Below are positions 8,144 to 16,434 of a DNA stretch of 64,000 nt, piece by piece. The translations under genes and the position numbers were made by a program. The stretch spans positions 1-64,000 of the forward strand of contig NZ_PYBV01000062.1 of assembly GCF_003205615.1 (NCBI RefSeq). Direction: 5' to 3'. The notes beneath the pieces are model-generated. The model was given only the letters and a program-made list of their open reading frames with translations, did not search any database and was not told the DNA's origin. This stretch comes from Micromonospora arborensis (GTDB lineage Bacteria > Actinomycetota > Actinomycetes > Mycobacteriales > Micromonosporaceae). Numbering within the stretch: the first letter of the stretch is position 1; the number at the start of each line of letters is the position of its first letter.

Positions 8144-9207
8144 CGCTCGAGATCCGCAGTGGTGTCCGCGGTGCCGCCTTACCCGGTCACGATCCGGGCG
8201 AGCGGCAGGCACTCCGGCTCGCCCCGGACACCAGGCAGCGCGACGCGGACCCCGGACACATCATCGCCCAGGCAGTCGAGCACGAGCAGTCCGGCGTCGA
8301 CAGCGCGCTCGTCGCCCAGTCCAGCTCCTGGCCGGACCCCTGGCTCGTCGCCGCGTGGGCCCTCGCTGCCACGAGCACCTTGCGGCTGGTGCCGGCCCAC
8401 CGCATCGGGACGACGGCGCCGACTGTGGCGGCCCGTTCGCTCGCGACCCTCCATCGGCTCTCGGGCGGCCGGGCCGGCGTTCACCTCATCCTCGGTTCGA
8501 GCGACCTCGAGGTCGGCCGGGACGGCGACAACCTGCCGAAAGAGGTCCGCTATCGGCGGGCGGCCGAGTTCCTGGAGATCTTCACTCGGACCCTGACCAG
8601 TCGCGAGCCGTTCGACTTCGACGGCGAGTTCTATCAGGTCCGGGACGCGGTGTCCGGCCTGCCGCCAGTGCGGCCGGAGCTGTCCTTCGCCGGCACCTCA
8701 CCAGCGGGCATCGCCTTGGCCGGCCGGTATGCCGATGTGTACGGCATACCGACCCAGCCGATCGAGCAGACCCGCGAGCTGATCGCCACGGTGCAGGCAG
8801 CAGCCGCCGAACACGACAGCAGGATCCGGATCTGGCGGAACGCCAGCTTCATCCTCGGCGACACCGATGCCGCCGCGGCAGACCATGCCGAACGGCTCGC
8901 CGCTCAAGCCGTACACCTCGGCACCCGGCTCGGGCCGGATCCGCTCTGGATCACGCGGCCCGGCCGGATCGCCGTACCGGATGAGCTGGAGCAGGCGATC
9001 GCGAACGTGGCCGGACGGGCCGTCGTTGCCTCGCCCGAGACCGCGGCCGAGTTGGGTGCGCAGCTGTGGCGAGCGGGCGTCGACATACTGCAGATCTCGA
9101 CGCCCCTCGAGACACCCGAGGACCTTCGCCTGCGGCGGCGCCTGATCAGCTCACTGCGCGCCGCCACCGGCGGAGTCAGAGACCCAGCCTCCACGCTCGT
9201 ACGGTGA
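8140..9207 (+). CDS. LLM class flavin-dependent monooxygenase (SsuD-like)
   Basis: This 355-residue enzyme is of the bacterial-luciferase fold and would use reduced FMN and O2, typically to oxidise sulfonates, thioethers or other small organics. Recognisable parts are the N-terminal barrel (QAVEHEQSGVDSALVAQSSS), TLHRLSGGRAGVHLILGSS, the RAAEFLEIFTRTLTSREPFDF linker and a C-terminal helix after ILQISTPLETPEDL. The start overlaps the ATPase stop (ATGA), so the enzyme is made with its importer, which implies that the imported compound or a derivative is the substrate. Its last 32 bp overlap the convergent methyltransferase gene tail-to-tail. No flavin reductase is in this operon; the one at 11427 may serve it. 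Confidence 0.88.
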   Translation: MTLEIRSGVRGAALPGHDPGERQALRLAPDTRQRDADPGHIIAQAVEHEQSGVDSALVAQSSSWPDPWLVAAWALAATSTLRLVPAHRIGTTAPTVAARSLATLHRLSGGRAGVHLILGSSDLEVGRDGDNLPKEVRYRRAAEFLEIFTRTLTSREPFDFDGEFYQVRDAVSGLPPVRPELSFAGTSPAGIALAGRYADVYGIPTQPIEQTRELIATVQAAAAEHDSRIRIWRNASFILGDTDAAAADHAERLAAQAVHLGTRLGPDPLWITRPGRIAVPDELEQAIANVAGRAVVASPETAAELGAQLWRAGVDILQISTPLETPEDLRLRRRLISSLRAATGGVRDPASTLVR

Positions 9208-9976
9208 TGTCGTAAACGGATCCCTTGTCCTTGGTCCACGCCGCCGCGACCTCACCGACAGCCCGGAAGAAGTCTTCCTGCTCGTGATCGGCGACCAACC
9301 GGCTGAAGTACGTACCGAATGTCGACGCGTGGAAGTCGGCGTACTGACCTGCCGACTCCGCGACCACCGGCGCCACCCGCTCCTCGACCTCGGCGACCTT
9401 GAAGAACCGGCTCAGCTGCTGACCGATGTCAACCGCGGGCCGGGCTCGCACTGCCATCGGTACGACGTCGCCCAGCTCGGCGGGTCGGCCCAGCGCGAGC
9501 AAGGCTGCCCGTGCAACGAGATCCTCCGCACCGAATCCGTCATCCTGCACCTGCGGGTGGTGCGTGGTCAGTACGAAGTCGCCGCCGGCAGCGAGGTGCC
9601 GAGCGATCCAGCTGTAGAGCAGATGCTCGTCGGGGTACAGCCAGTGCAGCACCGAGGTCATCGTGATCAGGTCGAACCGCTCGACGAGCTGCGGTAGTCG
9701 CAGCAGGTCGTCCTGCCAGACCTGCGCGCTCGGCCCGAGCCGATGCTTGGCCTCCTGCACCCGTTCGGGCGATCCGTCGATGCCGAGCAGGTCGAGGTGC
9801 CCGGGCCAGCGATCCGTGACCGCCGCCAGGAGCGCGCCGGTGCCACACCCGAGATCGGCGATCCGCCGCGGCCGGCGTTCGACGAGCGACAGCACCCAGT
9901 CGTAGTCCTGATGCTGGCGGATCTGGCTGACCTCGTCGTACCCGGCCAGGTCCCTGGCCCGCTGGACGATGCTCAT
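9176..9976 (-). CDS. Class I SAM-dependent methyltransferase
   Basis: The protein has 266 residues. The SAM-binding motif I reads IADLGCGTGALLAAV, followed by the acidic strand end LLGIDGSPERVQEAK, motif II (FDLITMTSVLHWLYPDEHLL) and a post-motif LAAGGDFVLTTHH. This trans-aconitate-methyltransferase-like layout acts on small molecules. It is the last gene of the five-gene reverse operon, with the upstream monooxygenase stop overlapping its ATG by 4 bp, so it plausibly methylates the hydroxylated product of that enzyme. The 3' end overlaps the convergent LLM gene by 32 bp. Confidence 0.85.
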   Translation of the reverse strand: MSIVQRARDLAGYDEVSQIRQHQDYDWVLSLVERRPRRIADLGCGTGALLAAVTDRWPGHLDLLGIDGSPERVQEAKHRLGPSAQVWQDDLLRLPQLVERFDLITMTSVLHWLYPDEHLLYSWIARHLAAGGDFVLTTHHPQVQDDGFGAEDLVARAALLALGRPAELGDVVPMAVRARPAVDIGQQLSRFFKVAEVEERVAPVVAESAGQYADFHASTFGTYFSRLVADHEQEDFFRAVGEVAAAWTKDKGSVYDITVRAWRLGL

Positions 9977-11430
9977 AGCGGCACCTCGATCAGCTGCTCG
10001 ATCCGGCGGCGAACCTCGGTCTGGTCGTGCCGCTTGAACAGGTTGATCCGGTTCCGCGCCGGATCGCCGCGATGCACCGCCTCGTAGAGATCCTGACGCT
10101 GACCGAAACTGTCCGACGTCAGGTCCCACGCGAGCCGGAAGAGCCGGGACTTGGCCTGTACGTCGCGGTTCGCGCCGCGCATGTACCGCTCCAGCAACGG
10201 CTTGAGCGACGACTCGATATCGCGCTCGGTGGGCTGCATCAAGATGCCGGATTGTCCGATCCTCCGGACGATGTCCAGGGCCTCACCAGCCACCTCGGCC
10301 GCCCAGATCGCCGCGGCGGGCGTCGGCCCGGGGGCGAGCAGCCCGCTGTCGGTGACCCGCGCGGTCGCCTCCCCCGCGGCCAGGAAGTGCCCGAGGATCT
10401 CGATGAACGACGTCAGCCGGCCGAGGTCCTCCTGGATGTTGCGGAACGAGTCGACGCCGATCGCCTCGGCCAGCAACGTCCCCACTCCCAGCAGCGTCTT
10501 CAACCGCTCCTGATAGCGGACTTGGCCGACGTACTGGCTCCAGGCGTTGATCCGGGTCAGGCCTTCCAGTGCCAGCCGGCCGTCCCGCAGCAGGAACACC
10601 CGATCCGCGGGAACCCGGACGTCATCGAAGAACAGCATCGCGTCCTGCTCGTCGTACCGGGATGCGAACGGATGTGCATGCCCGTACGGCGTTCCGCCCA
10701 GCGGCTCGCGGCACAGGATTCGCAGCCCCGGCGTGCTCAGCGGGAGCGCGAACCAGATCACCAGGTCCTCGGCGCCCCGACCGGCGAAACTGGCCGACAG
10801 GTAGACCAGGACCTCATGGGCGAACGGCGCCAATGTGGTCAACTGCTTGGCGCCCCGGACGATCACGTCGTCACCTTCCCGGCGGACGATCCGCAGCGCC
10901 AGGTCGGGATCCTGCACCGGATCGGCACTGCGATCGATCTGCGGGTCGCCGAGCGCGTGGGTCAGCACCAGATCGCGCTCGGCGACGAAGCGGTACCAGC
11001 GTTCGGCGTTCTCACCATGCGCCGGATCGTTGGCCGCCAGTCGGTGCCGGAAGTCGTACACGCCCAAGGCGATCGTGGACATGAACGCAGGCACCCGGCC
11101 GAGTTGCCCCCACGACTCCCGCATCCACACGGCGGCGTTGCGCCGCAGCGCCCGGAGGTCGGCAAGATCGGCCGGTGGATGGAAGCCTCGGCCGATGCGC
11201 AGGCCGGTCGCCGGGTCTTCGACGGTCAGGGTGTCCCGGTGCTCGTCAGCGTGCTGCAGATCGATGAGGCGGCCGAGTTCGTCCAGCAGCGGAGTGAAGG
11301 CGGGATGCTCGCCGACGTTCTTCACCTCCTCGCCGTCCAGCCAGACGCTGCGCCCGTCGTTCAGGCTCGCGCGGTAGCGCTCACCGGTCAATGCGCCACG
11401 TGGTTCCACAAGCGATGTCAAGGAACTCAT
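9973..11430 (-). CDS. HpaB/PvcC-type FADH2-dependent monooxygenase
   Basis: This large 485-residue oxygenase component of the 4-hydroxyphenylacetate 3-hydroxylase family has an acyl-CoA-dehydrogenase-like fold. Landmarks are the N-terminal LTGERYRASLNDGRSVWLDG, the substrate/flavin region GVYDFRHRLAANDPAHGENA, IVRREGDDVIVRGAKQLTT, and EQDAMLFFDDVRVPADRVFL in the beta-domain. The ATG at 11430 overlaps the flavin reductase stop (ATGA), which argues against an upstream ATG at 11460. Relatives hydroxylate phenols, and some act on amines, so ring or N-hydroxylation are both open. The adjacent reductase supplies FADH2. Confidence 0.88.
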   Translation of the reverse strand: MSSLTSLVEPRGALTGERYRASLNDGRSVWLDGEEVKNVGEHPAFTPLLDELGRLIDLQHADEHRDTLTVEDPATGLRIGRGFHPPADLADLRALRRNAAVWMRESWGQLGRVPAFMSTIALGVYDFRHRLAANDPAHGENAERWYRFVAERDLVLTHALGDPQIDRSADPVQDPDLALRIVRREGDDVIVRGAKQLTTLAPFAHEVLVYLSASFAGRGAEDLVIWFALPLSTPGLRILCREPLGGTPYGHAHPFASRYDEQDAMLFFDDVRVPADRVFLLRDGRLALEGLTRINAWSQYVGQVRYQERLKTLLGVGTLLAEAIGVDSFRNIQEDLGRLTSFIEILGHFLAAGEATARVTDSGLLAPGPTPAAAIWAAEVAGEALDIVRRIGQSGILMQPTERDIESSLKPLLERYMRGANRDVQAKSRLFRLAWDLTSDSFGQRQDLYEAVHRGDPARNRINLFKRHDQTEVRRRIEQLIEVPL

Positions 11431-11945
11431 GTCGTCGTCTCCAGGTCTGGTCCGAGACACCTGTAGCCGCCGCCGTGGTGGATCAACGGCCGGCCCGGAC
11501 GGGTCTCCACATCGGTCACGTGGCCGATCAGGATCTGGTGGTCGCCGGCCGGCACCGCCGCGGCGAGCTCACAGGTGAACCAGCTCAGGCAATCCGCGAG
11601 GACCGGCGTACCGCCGGTGTCCACGAAGTCGGGCAACGTCTCGTCCGGCCGGTCAGCGGCGGACCGTGCGAAATGCCGTGAAACGTCCGGCTGGCTGTCG
11701 TGCAGCACACTGATGCCGAACCGCCGTGTGCTCCGAATGGCCCAGATCAGCGGGCTGTTGGTGCCAATCGCAACGGACACCATCGCGGGTTCGAGCGACA
11801 GCGAGCAGAAGGCGGACACGGTCTTGGCCTCCACCTGACCGCGGTACCGGGTGGAGACCACGGTGACGCCCGACGCGAAGGTCCGCGCGGCGGACCGGTA
11901 GGCGCTCGAGGTCGGCCAGGTGGTGAGCACGTCGGTCCCGGTCAT
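11427..11945 (-). CDS. Flavin reductase (HpaC-like)
   Basis: The 172-residue protein belongs to the split-barrel flavin reductase domain family. It has the typical FASGVTVVSTRYRGQVEAKT and the strand-loop SAFCSLSLEPAMVSVAIG, which shape the FMN/FAD site, and a C-terminal LIHHGGGYRCL. It uses NAD(P)H to deliver reduced flavin to the next gene's HpaB-type oxygenase and perhaps to the LLM enzymes nearby, none of which has its own reductase. It is coupled by ATGA overlaps to the asparagine synthase upstream and the oxygenase downstream. Confidence 0.88.
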   Translation of the reverse strand: MTGTDVLTTWPTSSAYRSAARTFASGVTVVSTRYRGQVEAKTVSAFCSLSLEPAMVSVAIGTNSPLIWAIRSTRRFGISVLHDSQPDVSRHFARSAADRPDETLPDFVDTGGTPVLADCLSWFTCELAAAVPAGDHQILIGHVTDVETRPGRPLIHHGGGYRCLGPDLETTT

Positions 11946-13762
11946 CGGATCCGCACCTTCCAGTCCTGCAGCCAGCTGTTCACGGCGAGCAGGAAGTCCG
12001 CGCCGCCGGTCGGATGCGGAGCCGCGCGCGGTCCGGGCAATGGCATACCGCGGTGCACCAGAGCCTTGACCTTCGCGGGATCCACCAGGTCGAAGACCGG
12101 TCCGCCCCGATGCAGCAGGTCGGCCAGCTCCAGCCGCAGCCGATCGCCGTACGCCGTCCCCGCGCTGGCCGGGTAGCCGCTCTTCGGCCGGTTCACCACC
12201 TCGTCCGGCAGGAGGTCGGCTGTTGCCTGCCGCAACAATCCCTTGGGCCGGCCACCCGCGTTCTTGAGCGCCCACGGGACGTTCCACAGGTACTCGACCA
12301 GGCGGTGGTCGGCGAACGGCACGCGTGCTTCCAGGCCGGTCGCCATACTCATCCGGTCCTTGCGGTCCAGCATGGCCGGCAGCCAACGCGTCAGCGCGAG
12401 ATAGCTGATCCGCCGGATCCGCGCATCCTCCGTGGCCTCCCCCGGCAACTCCGGTACGGCGGCCAATGCCTCGTGCAACCGATCTCCGGCGTACTGGTCG
12501 GGGCGAACCTCCGCCCGGACCTCGTCCCTCAGCAGCGCTGCCGGCGCGGTCTTGCCGGCCGTCCATGGAAAGGCTCCGGTGACCGCCGGGGAATGGAAGT
12601 ACGGGTAGCCACCGAAGATCTCGTCGGCGACCTCGCCGGTCAGCGCAACCGTCGAATGTGCCCGCACCCCGCGGAACAGCAGGTACAGCGAGACATCCGG
12701 CTCGCCCCAGCCGGGCCGGTCGCGAGCCGCGAGACCGATCGATCGGTGCTGTAGCAGCTCGGTCGACGGCACCACGATCCTGGTGTGCTGGGTGCCGACA
12801 TGCTCGGCAACCAGAGCGGCGTACGGCGAATCACTGGTCGAGTTCCACGCCCCGAGCACCTCCGCGCCTTCATTCTCGGGGAAGTCGACCGCAAAGGTCG
12901 CAAGCTTGTCCGGCGAGTACTGAGCGGCCAGCGCAGTCACCGCGCTGGAATCCAACCCGCCGGAGAGCAGCGAGCCGAGCGGAACATCACTGACAAGCTG
13001 GCTACGCACCGCCTCCTCCAGCAGCTCTCGGACCGTGCGGACAGTCGTCGGCAGATCGTCGGTGTGCGGATCGCTACTCAAGGCCCAGTAACGGTTCTCA
13101 CGGACCCCTTGGCGCCCGAACGTCACCGTGTGACCCGGCAGAACCTCGCGGAGGCCGCGGTAAACGGCGTGCCCCGGAGTCGGCGCGGTCGGGACGGCGA
13201 ACAGCTCAGCGATGCCCTCGGCATCGATCTCGCGCTCGAACAGTGGGTTGGCCAACACGGCTTTGGGCTCTGAACCGAACAGCAGATTATCCGGTGTCGC
13301 TGCGTAGTACAGCGGCTTCACGCCGAGCCGGTCACGCACCAGCAGCAGCTCCTCGGAGCCGGCGTCCCAGATGGCGAAGGCGAAGATGCCAAGCAGTCGC
13401 TCGGCGACCCCGGCACCCCACTCGAGGTAGCCGGCCAGCACCACCTCAGTATCGGACGCGGTCCGGAAGTAGTGGCCGCGGGCAACCAGCTCGGCACGCA
13501 GTTCCCGATAGTTGTAGACCTCGCCGCTGTAGGTGATCACGGCACGTGGCTCGCCGGCCGCGCCCCGTGCCACCATCGGCTGGACGCCACCCGCAAGATC
13601 GATGATGGCCAGCCGCCGATGCCCAAGCGCCGCATGCTGCGACAACCAGACACCGCCGTCGTCGGGACCGCGCCGATACAGGGTCTCAGTCATGGCCTCG
13701 ACCAGGGTGACCTCGCAGCGAAGGTCGCGATCCCAGTCCACCCAGCCGGTCACCCCGCACAT
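11942..13762 (-). CDS. Glutamine-hydrolysing asparagine synthase (AsnB family)
   Basis: The 606-residue protein has both catalytic halves. The class II glutaminase domain begins MCGVTGWVDW with the nucleophile Cys2 and contains RRGPDDGGVW and YNYRELRAELVARGH. The C-terminal synthetase domain has the pyrophosphatase loop LLSGGLDSSAV and TGEVADEIFGGYPYF. Such enzymes adenylate a carboxylate and transfer ammonia, or in secondary metabolism another amine, to it. The intact Cys2 argues against a lasso-peptide cyclase. It overlaps the ATC-hydrolase-like gene by 13 bp and the flavin reductase by 4 bp, placing it second in the reverse operon. The amide acceptor is unknown. Confidence 0.88.
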   Translation of the reverse strand: MCGVTGWVDWDRDLRCEVTLVEAMTETLYRRGPDDGGVWLSQHAALGHRRLAIIDLAGGVQPMVARGAAGEPRAVITYSGEVYNYRELRAELVARGHYFRTASDTEVVLAGYLEWGAGVAERLLGIFAFAIWDAGSEELLLVRDRLGVKPLYYAATPDNLLFGSEPKAVLANPLFEREIDAEGIAELFAVPTAPTPGHAVYRGLREVLPGHTVTFGRQGVRENRYWALSSDPHTDDLPTTVRTVRELLEEAVRSQLVSDVPLGSLLSGGLDSSAVTALAAQYSPDKLATFAVDFPENEGAEVLGAWNSTSDSPYAALVAEHVGTQHTRIVVPSTELLQHRSIGLAARDRPGWGEPDVSLYLLFRGVRAHSTVALTGEVADEIFGGYPYFHSPAVTGAFPWTAGKTAPAALLRDEVRAEVRPDQYAGDRLHEALAAVPELPGEATEDARIRRISYLALTRWLPAMLDRKDRMSMATGLEARVPFADHRLVEYLWNVPWALKNAGGRPKGLLRQATADLLPDEVVNRPKSGYPASAGTAYGDRLRLELADLLHRGGPVFDLVDPAKVKALVHRGMPLPGPRAAPHPTGGADFLLAVNSWLQDWKVRIR

Positions 13763-14415
13763 GACGACTCCTGTCCCGACGGTTTGGTCGCCTGCCATCG
13801 GCACCCCGGGCCGGACGGGTGGTTCAGCAGTTCGAAGGTCGACCGGTAGCCCTTGGCCTCGAGGTTCGCCGAGGTGGCCAGGGTGCAGAACTCGCACGGG
13901 GACTTCAGAGTCAGAACCACCCCTCGGGCCCGGGCGCGCTCACGGTAGTCCCAGATCGCACAGTGCGAGATCTCGATCGTTGCCTGCTCGGGCTCTGCTT
14001 GCGTCACCGCGTACTCCGAGGCATACAACTCGGCCTGCCGGGCGAAACGGCGGATCGGGTCCGCGGCGCCGCCGCCGAAGTCCGGCTCGACGAGTCGGTA
14101 GACCTGCGCGATCGCGTTCGTCCAGCCGGCCAGCCCGTCGTGGCCGAACCGTCCGACGACGAACCGCTCCATCAGTGCCTGGGCCCGGAAGAAGACACGC
14201 TGCCAGCCGGCCGGGTCAGGTGCGGACTGGCCGGGCAGGTCGGCGAAGATCTCACCGCGCAGACGCAGCCAGGCCGCGACATCCTCCGCACTGCCGTTCG
14301 CTGCCAGGTAGCGGGTCAAGCCCGCCTCTCCCTCGAAGAGGCGCCGTTGCCACAACCTGGTCCGGTGCTCCGCACTGAGACCTTCCGTTTCCAGGACTTT
14401 CGCGGACTCGGCCAT
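13750..14415 (-). CDS. ATC-hydrolase-like cysteine-containing protein
   Basis: This 221-residue protein opens the reverse operon. The helical N-terminal half carries RRLFEGEAGLTRYLAANGS and VYRLVEPDFGGGAADPIRR. The C-terminal third is Cys-bearing: ATIEISHCAIWDYRERARA, LKSPCEFCTLATS and HPSGPGCRWQATK. Their spacing resembles the L-2-amino-thiazoline-4-carboxylate hydrolase family (PF14196), whose founding member opens a thiazoline ring in cysteine formation. The assignment is from motif memory and tentative. The Cys-x-x-Cys could instead bind a metal. The gene begins 170 bp from the divergent hydrolase gene and shares its control region. Confidence 0.5.
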   Translation of the reverse strand: MAESAKVLETEGLSAEHRTRLWQRRLFEGEAGLTRYLAANGSAEDVAAWLRLRGEIFADLPGQSAPDPAGWQRVFFRAQALMERFVVGRFGHDGLAGWTNAIAQVYRLVEPDFGGGAADPIRRFARQAELYASEYAVTQAEPEQATIEISHCAIWDYRERARARGVVLTLKSPCEFCTLATSANLEAKGYRSTFELLNHPSGPGCRWQATKPSGQESSCAG

Positions 14416-14586
14416 CTACCCACTCCCCGAGAATTCGCCGTCATGGATTCTTGGCTCGACTCTAGATTTGTGCTGTCCCCCCAACAACGCCGCTGTTTAG
14501 ACCCCCAATCGGGCACCCTATGACCTCTGGTCATTGGATAACTGCGGATATTGCGAGGCCTTTCGGCAGCGCTTACCGTAACTGCC

Positions 14587-15444
14587 ATGTTCGACAGTTT
14601 CACGGACCAGGTGGTCACCACCGCCGAGACCACGATCCGGGTCCGTGTCGCCGGCAGCGGGCCTCCGCTCCTGCTGCTGCACGGCTTCCCGCAGACCCAC
14701 CTGATGTGGCATCGGGTCGCGCCCGGTCTGGCCGAACACTTCACCGTCGTGGTCACCGATCTGCGTGGGTACGGCGACTCCGGCAAGCCGCCGACGACCG
14801 CCGATCACGGGCCCTATTCCAAGCGCGCGATGGCCCGCGATCAGGTCGAGGTCATGCAGCAACTGGGGTTCGACCGCTTCCGGCTGGCCGGTCATGACCG
14901 CGGCGCTCGCTGTGCGTACCGACTCGCACTGGATCGTCCGGACGCCGTGGAACGCCTTGCCGTACTGGATATCGTGCCGACCATCGATGCCTTGGAGCGC
15001 ACGGACCTGGAGGTCGCCAACCTATGGTGGCGCTGGTTCTTCCTCGCCCAGCCGGCGCCGCTGCCGGAGACCCTGATCGCCGCTGATCCCGAAGCCTTCT
15101 ACTTCGGCCGGCACCACGAGCTCTTCTCGCCGCAGGCGCTGGCCGGATACCGGGCGGCTGTCGCCGACCCGGCGACAATCCATGCCCAGTGCGAGGATTA
15201 CCGAGCGATGATGACCCTGGATCTCGACCACGACCGAGCCGATCGTGGTCGGTGCCGGATCACCGCCCCACTGCTCACCCTGTGGGGTCGGCGCTCACCG
15301 ATCGATCGCTGGTTCGATGTCGAAGCGGTCTGGCAGGAATGGGCCACCGATGTCCGTGGTCACGCAATCGACTGCGGACATTTTCTGCCCGAAGAGGCGC
15401 CGGACCGGATCGTCAGCGAATTCCTCAATTTTTTCCGCGACTGA
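14587..15444 (+). CDS. Alpha/beta hydrolase, haloacetate-dehalogenase type
   Basis: The 285-residue protein closely follows fluoroacetate dehalogenase. It has the oxyanion loop HGFPQTHLMWHRVAP, DLRGYGDSGKPP, the nucleophile Asp in GHDRGARCAYRLAL with the two carboxylate-binding arginines at +1 and +4, the cap segment FFLAQPAPLPETLI, the tyrosine of CEDYRA and the catalytic histidine in CGHFLPEEAP. The halide-pocket His-Trp pair of known defluorinases (YHW) is WRW here, so halide release is uncertain and an esterase or epoxide role is possible. It is divergent from the reverse operon across a 171-bp gap (14416-14586) and convergent with the XRE gene. Confidence 0.8.
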   Translation: MFDSFTDQVVTTAETTIRVRVAGSGPPLLLLHGFPQTHLMWHRVAPGLAEHFTVVVTDLRGYGDSGKPPTTADHGPYSKRAMARDQVEVMQQLGFDRFRLAGHDRGARCAYRLALDRPDAVERLAVLDIVPTIDALERTDLEVANLWWRWFFLAQPAPLPETLIAADPEAFYFGRHHELFSPQALAGYRAAVADPATIHAQCEDYRAMMTLDLDHDRADRGRCRITAPLLTLWGRRSPIDRWFDVEAVWQEWATDVRGHAIDCGHFLPEEAPDRIVSEFLNFFRD

Positions 15445-15461
15445 CGGATCAGCCGGCTGCA

Positions 15462-16334
15462 TCATCCGGCTCGCCGGAGCGGCAAGCGGGAAATACGCAC
15501 CAGATTTTCGATGAGCGTCCGATCGGCGTCCCGGGCCGGTGTCTGCACCAGGATCAGCGCCTCCGGATCGTCGACGGGCCGGAATGCGAAGAGCTTCAGC
15601 TGCAGTCGCCGCCCGGCGACCCGGAGCGAGACCGGCCGCGAGCGCAGGTCATCGACTCCCTGGCACTGCCACCACCCGGACAACTCCGGGAAATCCTCGT
15701 TGAGCACGGCATACAGCTCACGGGTCCGCGGATCCTCAGCCCGGCGGGCGGTCTGAGCACGGAACTGCGCCAGGGTGGCCCGAGCCAGCGGTTCCCAACA
15801 CTCGACGGTCTCCTGCACGTCAGGCGCTCCACCGGCCATGAACCACATCAGGTTCCGCCGGATCGCCGGCACCAGCTCCGGATCGAACCAGACTGCCGCG
15901 TACGCCGCATTCCAGGCCGTGATGTCGAAGCGGCAGTCGAGCAGGACCGCTGGACTGGTCTCCCACGAATCCAGCAGCTCTTGAGTGCTGGGCGCGATCT
16001 GTTTCTGGTGGTTGACCTCGACCGGCGAGTCGGGCATCAGCCCGGCCAGCGCCAGAAGGTGCCGATACGACGCCGGGCGCAGCCCCAGTGTGCGGGCGAC
16101 AGAGTCCAGCACCTTCTTCGACGGCACGATCCGGCCCTGCTCGAGCCACGTGTACCACGCGACCCCGACACCTGACAGTGCCGCGACCTCCTCCCGGCGC
16201 AGCCCCGGCGTACGGCGCCGGCCGGTGTCCCGCAGCCCGACATCCACCGGATTGCGGCGCTCGCGGTGAGCTCGCAGGAACGCGCCGAGCTCCTTGGGGT
16301 GGGTGGGTTTGGCTTGCTCCGTCGTGCTCGTCAA
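15462..16334 (-). CDS. XRE-family regulator with MmyB-like sensor domain
   Basis: The 290-residue regulator has an N-terminal Xre helix-turn-helix (residues about 10-75: LGAFLRAHRERRNP, RTPGLRREEVAALSGVGVAW, WLEQGRIVPSKKVLDS). A PAS-like MmyB ligand domain follows (FDITAWNAAYAAVWF, RRNLMWFMAGG, ELSGWWQCQGV, VRISRLPL). The family typically represses nearby redox or hydrolase genes and relieves repression on binding a small hydrophobic ligand. It faces the dehalogenase-type gene tail-to-tail and is likely the local regulator of the enzyme cluster. No operator was identified. Confidence 0.85.
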   Translation of the reverse strand: MTSTTEQAKPTHPKELGAFLRAHRERRNPVDVGLRDTGRRRTPGLRREEVAALSGVGVAWYTWLEQGRIVPSKKVLDSVARTLGLRPASYRHLLALAGLMPDSPVEVNHQKQIAPSTQELLDSWETSPAVLLDCRFDITAWNAAYAAVWFDPELVPAIRRNLMWFMAGGAPDVQETVECWEPLARATLAQFRAQTARRAEDPRTRELYAVLNEDFPELSGWWQCQGVDDLRSRPVSLRVAGRRLQLKLFAFRPVDDPEALILVQTPARDADRTLIENLVRISRLPLRRAG

Positions 16335-16434
16335 AGGATCCTCCGCGCGGCAAGATGGCTGCTACCACTCGCGCCAAAGCATACTAGAACGATAGGAAAT
16401 CATCAGCCGCAGTGAATGATTGAACGCCGGTGTC

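Noticed and set aside
11942..13762. Asparagine synthase as the lasso cyclase for the precursor at 38665
   Set aside because: It keeps an intact glutaminase domain with Cys2, which lasso cyclases lack, and it is 25 kb away in a different operon without RRE or peptidase genes.
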